This document shows positions 26,136-35,424 of a DNA stretch of 64,000 bases, piece by piece; position 1 is the first letter of the stretch, and each line of letters opens with the position of its first letter. The notes beneath the pieces are model-generated. The model was not told where the DNA came from, made no database searches, and worked only from the letters and a program-made list of their open reading frames with translations. The DNA comes from Bradyrhizobium sp. KBS0727 (GTDB lineage Bacteria; Pseudomonadota; Alphaproteobacteria; Rhizobiales; Xanthobacteraceae): the NCBI RefSeq assembly GCF_005937885.2, contig NZ_CP042176.1, positions 124,001 through 188,000 on the forward strand, given 5' to 3'. Made by a program: the position numbers and the translations under genes.

Positions 26136-27554
26136 TCAATTGATTGGCGAAAACGGTGCCGCATGCCGCGGCGCGCGCCGCTGCGGCTTCGGCGCCCGCA
26201 CCGGGGCTTCCGGTTCAAGAGCCTTCAACGCGCCGATCCGGCGCAATGCGGCTTCGGCGGCGCGCTCGCCGCTTTCCCAGGCGCCGTCGATCGTTCCCCA
26301 CAGCGTCTCGTGGGTAGCTTCGCCGGCGAGATACATGCAGCCGATCGGCTCGGTCAGGACCTTTCGCGACGCCTGTCCACCGGGTCCCGCCGCCGACATC
26401 GCGCCGAGCGCGAACGGCGCGGCATTCCAGCGCGTCGCGCTCGATTTCTTCACCGCGGCCGCGGCGTCGCTGCCGAACAGTTTGCCGAGCCACTCGACCG
26501 CAAACGCCACCATCGCCGCTTCGCCTTGGGCGGAGAGATCGCGGCCGAACGATCCGGCGACATCGATCGAACACAGCGACGAGCCGCCCATATTGGCGAA
26601 CATCAGTGCGGTCCGGGTCGAATTGCTTTGCTCGATAATGATGTCGTCGCGCGAGAGGCCGAGCGGATTACCCGGCATCTGCAGCGCGATCCGGTCGTAG
26701 CTGCCGAGGCTCAGTCGTGCCGCGGCATCGAGCGTGCGCTTGGGAATTTCAGGGGTGAACTTGATGTTGCCCGCGGCCAGCACGTTGCTCGACACGGTGA
26801 TGATGGCGGCGCGCGCGGCGATCTTGCCGGACGGCGTCTCCACCGTGACGTCGCGGCTGCCCCAAGCGATGCGGTTGGCCGGCGTCGACAGCGACAACGG
26901 CACCTGCTCGCCGAGCCTGGCGACCAGCGTGCCGAGCCCCTGGCGGCAGCCGATCGCGGTATTGCGATCCTGCGCGCGGGCCTTGTCGCCGACCGAAACG
27001 TCCTTGAGGTCCTTGCCCGAAAAATTGGCGCCGAGCACGAACTCCGCGGTGCCGGCCCAGTCGCCGAGATCCTTCGGCAGCACCGAGGCGCAGGAAACGT
27101 CGTTCTTGCGCGAGGCCTCATCGATGGCGCGGTTGGCGCGCACCAAAGCCGCCAGAAATTCCTCGGTCTCGCCCGGGCGGGCGTTGCGGCGGCCGATGCG
27201 GATTTTCTGGCCCTGCGGCGCGGTCGTGATCTCGAGGCCGGCCGCGCGCGCCAGCTTGATCATCGGATTGGTGTCAGGGTTATGCATCCAGCGAGCGCCG
27301 CGGTCGAACGGCACGTCGAAGCTCGTGACATCGGTCTGGCAGCGGCCGCCGATCTGGCTTGCCGCCTCCACCACGATCACCTTGCGGTTTGCCGCCATGA
27401 TCCGCCGCGCCGCAGCGATACCGGCCGCGCCGGCGCCGATCACGACGATGTCGGCCTCGCGCGGCAACGGCGCCGCCGTTACCCGCCCCGCAAAAACCGG
27501 GGTCACCGCCAGTGCCGCGGACGCCGACAGGAAATCGCGGCGGGTCATTGTCAT
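26136..27554 (-). CDS. flavin monoamine oxidase-type FAD-dependent oxidoreductase, Tat-exported
   Basis: A 472-residue flavoprotein. A twin-arginine signal (TRRDFLSASAALAV, residues 4-17) predicts export of the folded enzyme. The FAD-binding dinucleotide fold is IVVIGAGAAGIAAARRI (about 36-52), followed by GGRCQTD and GARWMH. The C-terminal FAD motif is CMYLAGEATHETLWGTIDGAWESGERAA in part. These mark the amine-oxidase family, which oxidises amines to aldehydes or imines; the substrate is unknown. The last 30 residues are basic and proline-rich. Confidence 0.9.
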   Translation of the reverse strand: MTMTRRDFLSASAALAVTPVFAGRVTAAPLPREADIVVIGAGAAGIAAARRIMAANRKVIVVEAASQIGGRCQTDVTSFDVPFDRGARWMHNPDTNPMIKLARAAGLEITTAPQGQKIRIGRRNARPGETEEFLAALVRANRAIDEASRKNDVSCASVLPKDLGDWAGTAEFVLGANFSGKDLKDVSVGDKARAQDRNTAIGCRQGLGTLVARLGEQVPLSLSTPANRIAWGSRDVTVETPSGKIAARAAIITVSSNVLAAGNIKFTPEIPKRTLDAAARLSLGSYDRIALQMPGNPLGLSRDDIIIEQSNSTRTALMFANMGGSSLCSIDVAGSFGRDLSAQGEAAMVAFAVEWLGKLFGSDAAAAVKKSSATRWNAAPFALGAMSAAGPGGQASRKVLTEPIGCMYLAGEATHETLWGTIDGAWESGERAAEAALRRIGALKALEPEAPVRAPKPQRRAPRHAAPFSPIN

Positions 27555-27746
27555 GGCATGGTTTCCGGGGTCTTGCAGGAAAGAGAACAGCTAGCGAACT
27601 GTGCCGCATCTCACGGTGCGCAGCAACACTCATGGTAAATCAATCATGATTGATCCAATTCACGCATGAACTAAATTGAAACGGCTTGCGACCATGCTAA
27701 GGGAACAGAAAAAAGCGGACGAACAAGCCGCTCTGGGGAGAGTTTG

Positions 27747-28697
27747 ATGGGCGTAGTGCTCGATACCATCGGCCAGTTGATCGCGAGCTACCTGCAGAAG
27801 GAAGTTCCGGGCTATGAGCCGTTCACGCCCAGCGATCCCGACCATCTGCGTGGGGTCATCGAGCCCGGCGACGTGCTGCTGGTCGAAGGCAACAACCGGA
27901 TTTCCGGCATCATCAAATACCTCACGCAATCGACCTGGTCGCATGCCGCACTCTATGTCGGCGCGGTGGACGGCGCGACCGAGCCCGACGGCGAGCCGCA
28001 TGTCCTGATCGAGGCCAATGTCGGCGAAGGCGTGACCTCGGCGCCGCTGTCGAAATATTTTCCCTATCACACCCGCGTCTGCCGTCCGGTCGGCCTGTCC
28101 TACGAGGATCGCACCACGGTGTGCCGTTACGCCATCAACCGGATCGGCTTCGGCTACGACACCAAGAACATCGTCGACCTGATGCGCTATCTGATCCCGC
28201 TGCCGGTGCCGCAGCGCTGGCGGCGCCGCATGATCGCGTTCGGCTCCGGCGATCCGACCAAGATCATCTGCTCGGCACTGATCGCGCAGGCGTTCGACGC
28301 CGTGCGTTATCCGATCCTGCCCAAGATTACCCGCGCGGCCTCCCGCAAGGCCCGGCGCGAGATCCTGCATATCCGCGATTCCTCGCTCTACATGCCGCGC
28401 GACTTCGACATCTCGCCCTATTTCGAAGTCGTCAAACCCACCATCGTGCACGGCTTCGACTACACCGCCCTGCATTGGGCCGACAAGCAAAAGCCGCTCC
28501 CGGAGGTAGCGGGCGAATTCGGTGTGTTTCCAGATGTCGGGTCGCCGCCGCTTGTTCCTGAGAAGATTGACCAAGAAGCGCCGCTTCCGGCTGCGGAAGT
28601 GACCCCGGCCGCCGCTGAACCGACCACGGTTGAAAGCGTGACCGTGTCGGGAGATTTCCCCGCCCGCCCACGAAGCAAGGTGTCGGAGGCGGCGTAA
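27747..28697 (+). CDS. YiiX/NlpC-P60-superfamily papain-like hydrolase
   Basis: A 316-residue protein. The circularly permuted NlpC/P60 (YiiX/YebB-like) domain lies at about 30-220: GDVLLVEGN, the histidine strand STWSHAALYVG, and the catalytic cysteine probably in KIICSALIAQAF (C170 region). Relatives act on lipids or amide/peptide bonds; the substrate is unknown. A proline/alanine-rich tail of 60 residues follows. GGGGAG lies 6 bases before the ATG at 27747; a TTG one codon earlier is the alternative. No signal peptide is visible. Confidence 0.85.
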   Translation: MGVVLDTIGQLIASYLQKEVPGYEPFTPSDPDHLRGVIEPGDVLLVEGNNRISGIIKYLTQSTWSHAALYVGAVDGATEPDGEPHVLIEANVGEGVTSAPLSKYFPYHTRVCRPVGLSYEDRTTVCRYAINRIGFGYDTKNIVDLMRYLIPLPVPQRWRRRMIAFGSGDPTKIICSALIAQAFDAVRYPILPKITRAASRKARREILHIRDSSLYMPRDFDISPYFEVVKPTIVHGFDYTALHWADKQKPLPEVAGEFGVFPDVGSPPLVPEKIDQEAPLPAAEVTPAAAEPTTVESVTVSGDFPARPRSKVSEAA

Positions 28698-28781
28698 ACC
28701 CGGCATCTTGTGTCACGGCCCGCGTCGCGGACAACATGGTTGAGAGCGGGCTCACGCGGCAATCAATGCGACCCGTAGAAT

Positions 28782-29057
28782 TCACCGGTCGGAGCGGCCG
28801 ATCACGGCCATCAGCTCCGCGATCTTTTCCCGCTGATCGGCCTTGCTGCCGCTGGTGATGGCGTGTTCGACGCAATGCGACACGTGATCCCGCAACACTT
28901 CCTCCTCGACGCGCCGCAGCGCCGCCCGCACCGCTGAAATCTGGGTGACGATGTCGATGCAGTAGCGGTCCTCATCGACCATCTTCGCAAGTCCGCGGAC
29001 CTGGCCCTCGATCCGGCTGAGACGTTTCTGACAGGATGCCTTGATGTCTTTTCGCAT
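28782..29057 (-). CDS. csoR: CsoR-family copper-sensing repressor
   Basis: A 91-residue all-helical repressor ([20 protein letters not shown]...). The Cu(I) triad C-H-C is present: Cys in DRYCIDI, then His and Cys in the LRDHVSHC helix. That pattern fits copper-sensing CsoR rather than nickel-sensing RcnR, which uses an N-terminal His. The ATG at 29055-29057 is preferred; longer frames run into the operator. It diverges from copA with a palindrome at 29066-29084 between them, so copper probably lifts repression of both. Confidence 0.92.
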   Translation of the reverse strand: MRKDIKASCQKRLSRIEGQVRGLAKMVDEDRYCIDIVTQISAVRAALRRVEEEVLRDHVSHCVEHAITSGSKADQREKIAELMAVIGRSDR

Positions 29058-29065
29058 GCGGCCTA

Positions 29066-29084
29066 TATACCCCCATAGGGTATA
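29066..29084. promoter_or_regulatory. CsoR operator between csoR and copA
   Basis: TATACCC-CCATA-GGGTATA is a 7+7 inverted repeat of the known CsoR operator type (T-A-rich flanks around C-run and G-run). It lies 9 bases from the csoR start and 23 bases before the copA start. Confidence 0.85.
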
Positions 29085-29107
29085 AGTTTCAAGAGCCGGA
29101 GAATGCG

Positions 29108-31513
29108 ATGACCGAGGCCAAACACGCCGACCAAGGCGACCGCGCAGCAAAGTCCGCCTGCTGCGGCGGCCATGATCACTCAGGCCACGTCCATGCCGCC
29201 AGCAGCCACAAGGCCGACGATACCGTCCGCGTGCTCGACCCGGTCTGCGGCATGAAGGTCAACCCTGCGACCAGCAAGCACCGCTTCGACTATCGCGGCG
29301 AGACCTTCCATTTCTGCTCGGCCAGTTGCCGCACCAAGTTTGCGGCCGATCCCGTCAGCTATCTGGAGAAAGAGAGCAGGCCGAAGGCCGCCGTGCCCGA
29401 AGGCGCGATCTATACCTGCCCGATGCATCCGGAGATCCGCCAGGTCGGGCCCGGAAGCTGCCCGATCTGCGGCATGGCGCTGGAGCCGGAGGTCGCGAGC
29501 CTCGACGATGCGCCCAATCCCGAACTCGCGGACATGACGCGCCGGTTCTGGATCGGCCTCGCGCTCGCTGTGCCGGCAGTGGTTCTGGAAATGGGCGGCC
29601 ATCTCGTCGGCGGGCATGGCCTGATCGATCCGACGTTGTCGAACTGGATCCAGTTCGCCTTCGCGACCCCGGTGGTGGTGTGGGCCGGCTGGCCATTCTT
29701 CGTGCGCGGCTGGCAATCGCTGGTGACGCGAAATCTCAACATGTTCACGCTGATCGCGATCGGCACCGGCGTGGCGTATCTCTACAGCGTCGTGGCGACG
29801 GTCGCGCCGGGGATTTTTCCGGAAGCCTTTCGCGGCCATGGCGGCGCGGTCGCGGTCTATTTCGAATCGGCCGCGGTCATCACCGTGCTGGTGCTGCTGG
29901 GCCAGGTGCTCGAATTGCGCGCCCGCGAGGCCACCTCTGGCGCCATCAAGGCCTTGCTGCAGCTGGCGCCGAAGACCGCTCGCCGCATCGCTGACGACGG
30001 CACCGACCACGAGGTCGAGATCGACAGCCTCGCGGTCGGCGATCGCCTGCGCGTGCGTCCCGGCGAAAAGGTGCCGGTGGACGGCGTCATCCTCGAAGGC
30101 CGCTCCGCGCTCGATGAATCGCTGGTGACGGGCGAATCCATGCCGGTCACCAAGGAGACCGGTGACAAGGTTATCGCAGGCACGCTCAACCAGTCCGGCG
30201 GCTTCGTGATGCGCGCCGACAAGGTCGGGCGCGACACGCTGTTGTCGCAGATCGTGCAGATGGTGGCGGACGCGCAGCGCTCGCGCGCACCGATACAGCG
30301 GCTCGCCGACCAGGTCGCCGGCTGGTTCGTGCCGACGGTAATTGCCGTGGCGCTGCTGGCGTTTGCCACCTGGAGTTATTTCGGGCCGGAGCCGCGGATG
30401 GCGTTCGGGCTGGTCGCGGCCGTCAGCGTTCTGATCATCGCCTGTCCGTGCGCGCTCGGTCTCGCCACCCCGATGTCGATCATGGTCGGCGTCGGCCGCG
30501 GCGCACAGGCCGGCGTACTGATCAAGAACGCCGAGTCGCTCGAGCGGATGGAGAAGATCGACACGCTGGTGGTCGACAAGACGGGCACGCTGACCGAGGG
30601 CAAGCCGAAGGTCGTCACCATCGTTGCCGCCGCCGGGTTCGAGGAGGCGGATATTCTGCGGCTCGCGGCCAGCGTGGAACGTGCCAGCGAGCATCCGCTG
30701 GCCGACGCGATCGTGCGCGCCGCCACGGAGCGCAATCTCGAACTCGGCAAGGTCGAAGAATTCGACTCGCCGACCGGCAAGGGCGTCACCGGCAAGGTCG
30801 ACGGCAAGGCGGTTGTCCTCGGCAATGCGAACTTCCTCGCCTCTCTCGGCATCGACGCTGGTTCGCTGCACGAGCACGGCGAGCGGCTGCGCGGCAATGG
30901 CGCCACCGTCATCAACATTGCGATCGACGGCAGGCTGGCCGGGCTATTCGCGATCGCCGATCCGGTCAAGGCATCGACGCCGGAGGCGCTGAAGGCGCTG
31001 GCCGCCGAAGGCATCAAGGTCATCATGCTGACCGGCGACAACAAGACCACCGCCAACGCCGTCGCGCGGACGCTTGGCATTGCCGATGTCGAGGCGGAGG
31101 TTCTGCCCGATCAAAAGAGCGCGGTGGTGACAAAACTGCAAAACAGCGGGCGGATCGTCGCAATGGCCGGCGACGGCGTCAACGACGCGCCGGCGCTGGC
31201 CGCCGCCGAAGTCGGCATTGCCATGGGAACCGGTACTGATGTCGCGATGGAAAGTGCGGGGATCACACTGCTCAGCGGTGATCTCGGCGGTATCGTCCGC
31301 GCGCGAAAACTGTCGCAGGCGACGATGCGCAATATCCGCCAGAACCTGTTCTTCGCGTTCATCTACAACGCGGCCGGAATCCCGATCGCCGCGGGCATCC
31401 TCTATCCGTCTTTGGGCCTGCTGCTGTCGCCGATCATCGCGGCCGGCGCGATGGCGCTGTCCTCGGTCAGCGTGGTCGGGAATGCGTTGCGGTTGCGGGT
31501 GACGCGGCTGTAG
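29108..31513 (+). CDS. copA: Cu(I)-exporting P1B-type ATPase with YHS and heavy-metal-binding N-terminal domains
   Basis: An 801-residue copper efflux pump. The N-terminus is His/Cys-rich ([12 protein letters not shown]), then a YHS domain (about 40-88, DPVCGMKVN) and an HMBD zinc-ribbon-like unit (about 100-130, YTCPMHPEI...[11 protein letters not shown]). There is no classical HMA CxxC domain. Membrane helices carry the CPC metal site (C446-P-C448). The phosphorylation loop DKTGTLT has D490, the actuator loop is VTGES, and the hinge is [14 protein letters not shown] lies 6 bases before the ATG. CsoR diverges from it. It pumps Cu(I) to the periplasm. Confidence 0.96.
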   Translation: MTEAKHADQGDRAAKSACCGGHDHSGHVHAASSHKADDTVRVLDPVCGMKVNPATSKHRFDYRGETFHFCSASCRTKFAADPVSYLEKESRPKAAVPEGAIYTCPMHPEIRQVGPGSCPICGMALEPEVASLDDAPNPELADMTRRFWIGLALAVPAVVLEMGGHLVGGHGLIDPTLSNWIQFAFATPVVVWAGWPFFVRGWQSLVTRNLNMFTLIAIGTGVAYLYSVVATVAPGIFPEAFRGHGGAVAVYFESAAVITVLVLLGQVLELRAREATSGAIKALLQLAPKTARRIADDGTDHEVEIDSLAVGDRLRVRPGEKVPVDGVILEGRSALDESLVTGESMPVTKETGDKVIAGTLNQSGGFVMRADKVGRDTLLSQIVQMVADAQRSRAPIQRLADQVAGWFVPTVIAVALLAFATWSYFGPEPRMAFGLVAAVSVLIIACPCALGLATPMSIMVGVGRGAQAGVLIKNAESLERMEKIDTLVVDKTGTLTEGKPKVVTIVAAAGFEEADILRLAASVERASEHPLADAIVRAATERNLELGKVEEFDSPTGKGVTGKVDGKAVVLGNANFLASLGIDAGSLHEHGERLRGNGATVINIAIDGRLAGLFAIADPVKASTPEALKALAAEGIKVIMLTGDNKTTANAVARTLGIADVEAEVLPDQKSAVVTKLQNSGRIVAMAGDGVNDAPALAAAEVGIAMGTGTDVAMESAGITLLSGDLGGIVRARKLSQATMRNIRQNLFFAFIYNAAGIPIAAGILYPSLGLLLSPIIAAGAMALSSVSVVGNALRLRVTRL

Positions 31514-31516
31514 GTC

Positions 31517-32464
31517 TCAAGCCGCCTTGGCCGCCGCCCCCCGCGGCAGTCCCGCGCGCGCCATGCCACCGTAGAGCGCCTCACCGGGCATTTCCGATTT
31601 CAGGATTGAGCGCACCGCGACCAGTTTCTCGATATCGATACCGGTCGGAAAACCCTTGCTCTCGCACAGGAACACCAGGTCCTCGAACACGACATTGCCG
31701 GTCGCGCCCGGCGCGAATGGGCAGCCGCCGAGACCGCCGAGCGAGCCGTCGAGCACGCGGGCGCCGGCGTCCAATGCTGCCGACGCATTCGCAATGCCCA
31801 TGCCGCGGGTGTCGTGCAGGTGAATGCAGATCGGCTTGTTGCCTGCGATCTTCACCGCACCCGCGGTCAATTCGCCGACCTGTTTCGGCCCGGCATAGCC
31901 GACGGTGTCGGCAATCGCGACCATGTCGACGCCCGCCTCGAACAGTTTTTCGGTGATCCGCAGCACTTCCGCAGGGTCAACAGCGCCGACGATCGAACAG
32001 CCCAGCGCCATCGAGATCGCGGCGTTGACAATCGGCTTGTGGGCGGTCGCATCGCGCAGTTCGCACAGCCGCTTGACGTTGGCGATCGCCGATTCGCGGC
32101 TGCGGTTGGCGTTGGCCTGGCTGTGCTCCTCGGTGGCCGACACCACGGTCGCCACTTCGGCAACACCAGAGGCCAGCGCCTCGTTGACGCCGCGCTCGTT
32201 CAAGGTCAGCGCGATGCCGTAGGCGCCGGGCAACGCGCCGACGGTCTGGATGATGTCGCTGATATCGACGAATTGCGGAAAGGTTTTTGCGGGCAGGAAC
32301 GAGCCGACCTCGAAATGTCGCACGCCCGCGGCATACTCCTCCCGGATCCAGCGCTGCTTGGCAGCGGTGGACGGAAACGTTTTGACCAGTTGCAGGCCGT
32401 CGCGCAGGCCCACTTCGCGCAGGATTATCTTGTTGTCGGGATAGACGTCTTGAGGGCGGGTCAT
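31517..32464 (-). CDS. hydroxymethylglutaryl-CoA lyase-family protein
   Basis: A 315-residue TIM-barrel DRE-type lyase. LREVGLRDGLQ holds the metal-binding Asp and catalytic Arg, CIHLHDTRGMG the two histidines, and GLGGCPFAPGATGN the active-site cysteine loop. The canonical reaction cleaves HMG-CoA to acetyl-CoA and acetoacetate (end of leucine degradation). Citramalyl-like or other acyl substrates are also possible. It ends 3 bases from copA, converging. It lies 7 bases downstream of a CoA-transferase gene, which suggests the pair activates and cleaves an acid. Confidence 0.9.
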   Translation of the reverse strand: MTRPQDVYPDNKIILREVGLRDGLQLVKTFPSTAAKQRWIREEYAAGVRHFEVGSFLPAKTFPQFVDISDIIQTVGALPGAYGIALTLNERGVNEALASGVAEVATVVSATEEHSQANANRSRESAIANVKRLCELRDATAHKPIVNAAISMALGCSIVGAVDPAEVLRITEKLFEAGVDMVAIADTVGYAGPKQVGELTAGAVKIAGNKPICIHLHDTRGMGIANASAALDAGARVLDGSLGGLGGCPFAPGATGNVVFEDLVFLCESKGFPTGIDIEKLVAVRSILKSEMPGEALYGGMARAGLPRGAAAKAA

Positions 32465-32471
32465 GATGGCC

Positions 32472-33635
32472 TCACGCAGCGTTGTCGGTTGAGGAAAGCT
32501 TGTCGAGTTCGGCGCGAACGGCCTCGGTATCGGCGCCCAGCACCGGCACTTTCAGCCCTTCGCCGATATTGCCGCCGTTCCATTCGATCGGCAACGCGGG
32601 AACACGGAACGGCGCGCCATCGGCGTTGAAATTCTGCACCAGCCCGCCGGGCCGCAGCACGTGCGGATCCGTCAGCAGATCCTCGGGGCGGTTGATCGGC
32701 GAGAAACAGATATTGAGCGCATCGAGCTTGGCGGAGAGATCGGCCATCTTCCATTGCTTGACCACCTCGGCGACACGCGGAATGATCCGTCCGCGCGCCA
32801 GGATCCGGTCCGTGGTGTTGCGCAAGGTCGGATCTTCAGAAAACTCCTTCAGCCCGAATTCCTTGCAGAAGGTCCACCAGTGACCCTCGGTGACCACGCC
32901 GATGAAAATACGGTCGCCTTCGGCGGTCTCGAAAATATCGTAGATCGGCCACGCATGCTCACGCTCCGGCATCGAGCGCGGCTTGTTGCCGGTCATCTCA
33001 TATTCGACCATGTGTTGGGCAACCAGGAACAGGCAGTTCTCGAACAGCCCGATGCGGATATCGGCACCGTCCTTTTTGCCGCCGCGCTTCTGGTAGAGCG
33101 CGGCCAGAATCGAAATCGCGCCGAACATGCCGCCCATGATGTCGTTGGCGGATGAGCCCACACGCTGCGGCTTGTCGCGCGTGCCGGTCATGGCGGCGAG
33201 ACCCGACATCATCTGCACGACTTCGTCGAGTGCCGGGCGATGCTCATAGGGGCCTGACAGAAAGCCCTTGTGGCCGGCGACGATCAGATGCGGATGCTTG
33301 CGGCGCAGCTCCTCCGGGCCGAGCCCCTGCTTGTCGAGCTGGCCATCGCGAAAGTTTTCCAGGAACACGTCGGCACTGGCGAGCAGCCGGTCCATGGTCT
33401 CGCGATCTTCGGCCTTGTCGAAATCGAGCACGATGCTGCGTTTGCCGCGGTTGAACAGCGGGAAGAACGCGGTGCCCATGCCGCCGAGCGAGCGGGTCTT
33501 GTCACCGGCCGGCGGCTCGACCTTGATGATCTCGGCGCCCAGCTGGGCCAGAACCATGCCGCAGGTCGGGCCCATCACCATGTGGGTCATCTCGACGACC
33601 CTTACGCCCTCAAGCGGTAGTCCCGTCCCGGTCAT
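32472..33635 (-). CDS. CaiB/BaiF-type (family III) CoA-transferase
   Basis: A 387-residue enzyme with the family fold: an N-terminal LPLEGVRVVEMTHMVMGPTCGM followed by LGAEIIKVEPP, the catalytic aspartate probably in RPALDEVVQMMSG, and the C-terminal PINRPEDLLTDPH. These enzymes transfer CoA between carboxylic acids. With the HMG-CoA-lyase-like gene 7 bases downstream, a substrate such as hydroxymethylglutarate or itaconate/citramalate is plausible but unproved. The ATG at 33633-33635 has GGGAGAAG upstream; a longer frame is not supported. Confidence 0.9.
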   Translation of the reverse strand: MTGTGLPLEGVRVVEMTHMVMGPTCGMVLAQLGAEIIKVEPPAGDKTRSLGGMGTAFFPLFNRGKRSIVLDFDKAEDRETMDRLLASADVFLENFRDGQLDKQGLGPEELRRKHPHLIVAGHKGFLSGPYEHRPALDEVVQMMSGLAAMTGTRDKPQRVGSSANDIMGGMFGAISILAALYQKRGGKKDGADIRIGLFENCLFLVAQHMVEYEMTGNKPRSMPEREHAWPIYDIFETAEGDRIFIGVVTEGHWWTFCKEFGLKEFSEDPTLRNTTDRILARGRIIPRVAEVVKQWKMADLSAKLDALNICFSPINRPEDLLTDPHVLRPGGLVQNFNADGAPFRVPALPIEWNGGNIGEGLKVPVLGADTEAVRAELDKLSSTDNAA

Positions 33636-33770
33636 CGTCTTCTCCCGTGCGCGTCTGGTGTTAGGCCCCAGACTAGGCTTTCGGGAGCTTTCGGGAAAAC
33701 ATAATCTGCCGAACGGTGCATTCACTCTTGCATAACGCAAATGCATGGAGGCCGGCGGCCAATGCTGCGG

Positions 33771-33874
33771 TAGAGCGTTTTCGAGCGAAGTGGAAACCGG
33801 TTCGCGTCAAGAAAACGCGTCAAATCAAAAATCTAGAGCCCCGTTCCGATTTCATCGGAACGGAAAAGGCTCTA
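33771..33874 (+). repeat. palindromic intergenic repeat, family A, copy 3 (104 bp)
   Basis: A full copy from TAGAGC (33771) to GCTCTA (33874), the same length as copy 1. The second hairpin is CCGTTCCGAT-TTC-ATCGGAACGG; several bases differ from copy 1, yet both arms changed together and pairing is kept. It lies between the CoA-transferase start region and the MFS gene. Confidence 0.85.
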
Positions 33875-33943
33875 GGCTTCCAAAGAAGCGGCCGGAAAAC
33901 AGACCTCGCAGCAAGCGGGTCGCCGGATTAAGGGGAGGATACG

Positions 33944-35359
33944 ATGAGCGCGATCGAGATCGGCGCTGGAACCGATGTGAGCTCGGCCAATAGCGGCAGC
34001 GCGGACGCGATATCGCGGCGGCTCGAAGCCCTGCCGGCCTCGCCCCTCGTCTGGAAACTCGTAATCCTGCTGTCGCTCGGCGGCTGCTTTGAGATCTACG
34101 ACCTGTTCTTCACCGGCTATATCGCGCCCGGCCTGACCCGCAGTGGCCTCTTGACCACGACGACCCAAGCCTTTTTCGGCTTTTCCGGGATCGGCGCCTT
34201 CGTCGCCGCGACCTTTGCCGGGCTGTTCGCCGGCACGTTCTTCCTTGGGTTTCTCGCCGACCGCTTCGGGCGGCGCGCGATCTTCACCTACGCGCTGCTG
34301 TTCTATTCGGCGGCGTCGGTGATCATGGCCTTCCAAGCGACGCCCGAAGGGCTCTTGCTGTGGCGCTTCATCGCCGGCATCGGTATCGGCGTCGAGATCA
34401 TCACCATCGACGCCTACATCACCGAACTGGTGCCGAGCCGGATGCGCGGCCGTGCGTTTGCGGTCAACCAGTCCGTCATGTTCATCGCGGTGCCGATCGT
34501 GGCCTTTCTCTCCTGGTGGCTGGTGCCGCTCAAACCCTATGGCCTCGATGGCTGGCGCTGGGTGGTGCTAATCGGCGCCGCCGGCAGCATGGTGATCTGG
34601 GTGCTGCGGCTATTGGTGCCGGAAAGCCCGCTCTGGCTGGCGCGCCACGGCCGGACCGACGAGGCCCTCAGAATCCTGGCAAGACTGGAAGCTTCCGCAG
34701 GCCCCGCCGCGGCGCGTCCGAACGCGGCGCCGCGCGTGGCGCCTACCAGCGCGCCCATGAAGGTCGGCTTCAGCGACCTGTTCAAACCGCCCTATTTGCC
34801 GCTGGTCGTGATGTTCATGGTGTTCAATTTCTGCCAGGCCTTCGGCTTCTACGGCTTTGCCAACTGGGTGCCGACGCTGCTGGTTGAAAAGGGCATCACC
34901 GTCACCAAGAGCCTGGAATATTCCTTCATCGTGGCGTTCGCCTATCCGATCGCGCCGCTGCTAGCCGCGAGCTTCGCCGACCGGCTCGAGCGCAAATGGA
35001 TCATCTGCGGCGCCTGCGTCGCGATCATCCTGTTCGGCGCGGCGTTCTCGCAACTGACGGCGCCGGCGCTCCTGATCCTGAGCGGCGTGCTGCTGACGGC
35101 TGCAAACATGACGATGTCCTACGCCTATCATGCCTATCAGACCGAAGTGTTTCCGACCGCGATCCGCGCGCGGGCATCCGGGATCGTCTATTCGATGAGC
35201 CGGGTCAGCGCGATGTTCTCCGGCTTCATTGTCGCCTACATGCTCAAGGTGGGCGGCGTCGGCGGCGTATTCGGGCTGATCACCTCGGCCATGATCCTGG
35301 TCATCATCGTGATCGCGACCTTCGGCCCCAACGTGCGCGGCAAGCCGCTGGACGCCTGA
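33944..35359 (+). CDS. MFS transporter, metabolite:H+ symporter type
   Basis: A 471-residue permease with 12 helices. It has the loop 2-3 motif GFLADRFGRRAIF, helix 4/5 GIGIGVEIITIDAYITELVPSRMRGR, and the loop 8-9 equivalent ASFADRLERKW. The sugar-porter-like PESPLWLARHGR motif lies in the central loop. This matches the aromatic-acid/metabolite symporter group; the substrate is unknown, but the neighbouring CoA-transferase/lyase pair suggests an organic acid. GGGGAGG lies upstream of the ATG. A 12-helix protein with about 32 extra N-terminal residues. Confidence 0.9.
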   Translation: MSAIEIGAGTDVSSANSGSADAISRRLEALPASPLVWKLVILLSLGGCFEIYDLFFTGYIAPGLTRSGLLTTTTQAFFGFSGIGAFVAATFAGLFAGTFFLGFLADRFGRRAIFTYALLFYSAASVIMAFQATPEGLLLWRFIAGIGIGVEIITIDAYITELVPSRMRGRAFAVNQSVMFIAVPIVAFLSWWLVPLKPYGLDGWRWVVLIGAAGSMVIWVLRLLVPESPLWLARHGRTDEALRILARLEASAGPAAARPNAAPRVAPTSAPMKVGFSDLFKPPYLPLVVMFMVFNFCQAFGFYGFANWVPTLLVEKGITVTKSLEYSFIVAFAYPIAPLLAASFADRLERKWIICGACVAIILFGAAFSQLTAPALLILSGVLLTAANMTMSYAYHAYQTEVFPTAIRARASGIVYSMSRVSAMFSGFIVAYMLKVGGVGGVFGLITSAMILVIIVIATFGPNVRGKPLDA

Positions 35360-35385
35360 CCCCTTGCCGTGACCCTTTGCTATGT

Positions 35386-35417
35386 CTACCTCTCGCGAGG
35401 GTTTTAACGAGAGGTAG
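35386..35417 (+). promoter_or_regulatory. hairpin that pairs with the ribosome-binding site of the EI24 gene
   Basis: CTACCTCTCG (35386-35395) is perfectly complementary to CGAGAGGTAG (35408-35417), leaving a 12-base loop. The right arm contains the GAGG at 35411-35414 that serves the ATG at 35425. In RNA this would hide the ribosome site. It also lies 27 bases after the MFS stop, so a terminator-like role is possible, though no T-run follows. Confidence 0.6.
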
Positions 35418-35424
35418 CACCGTC

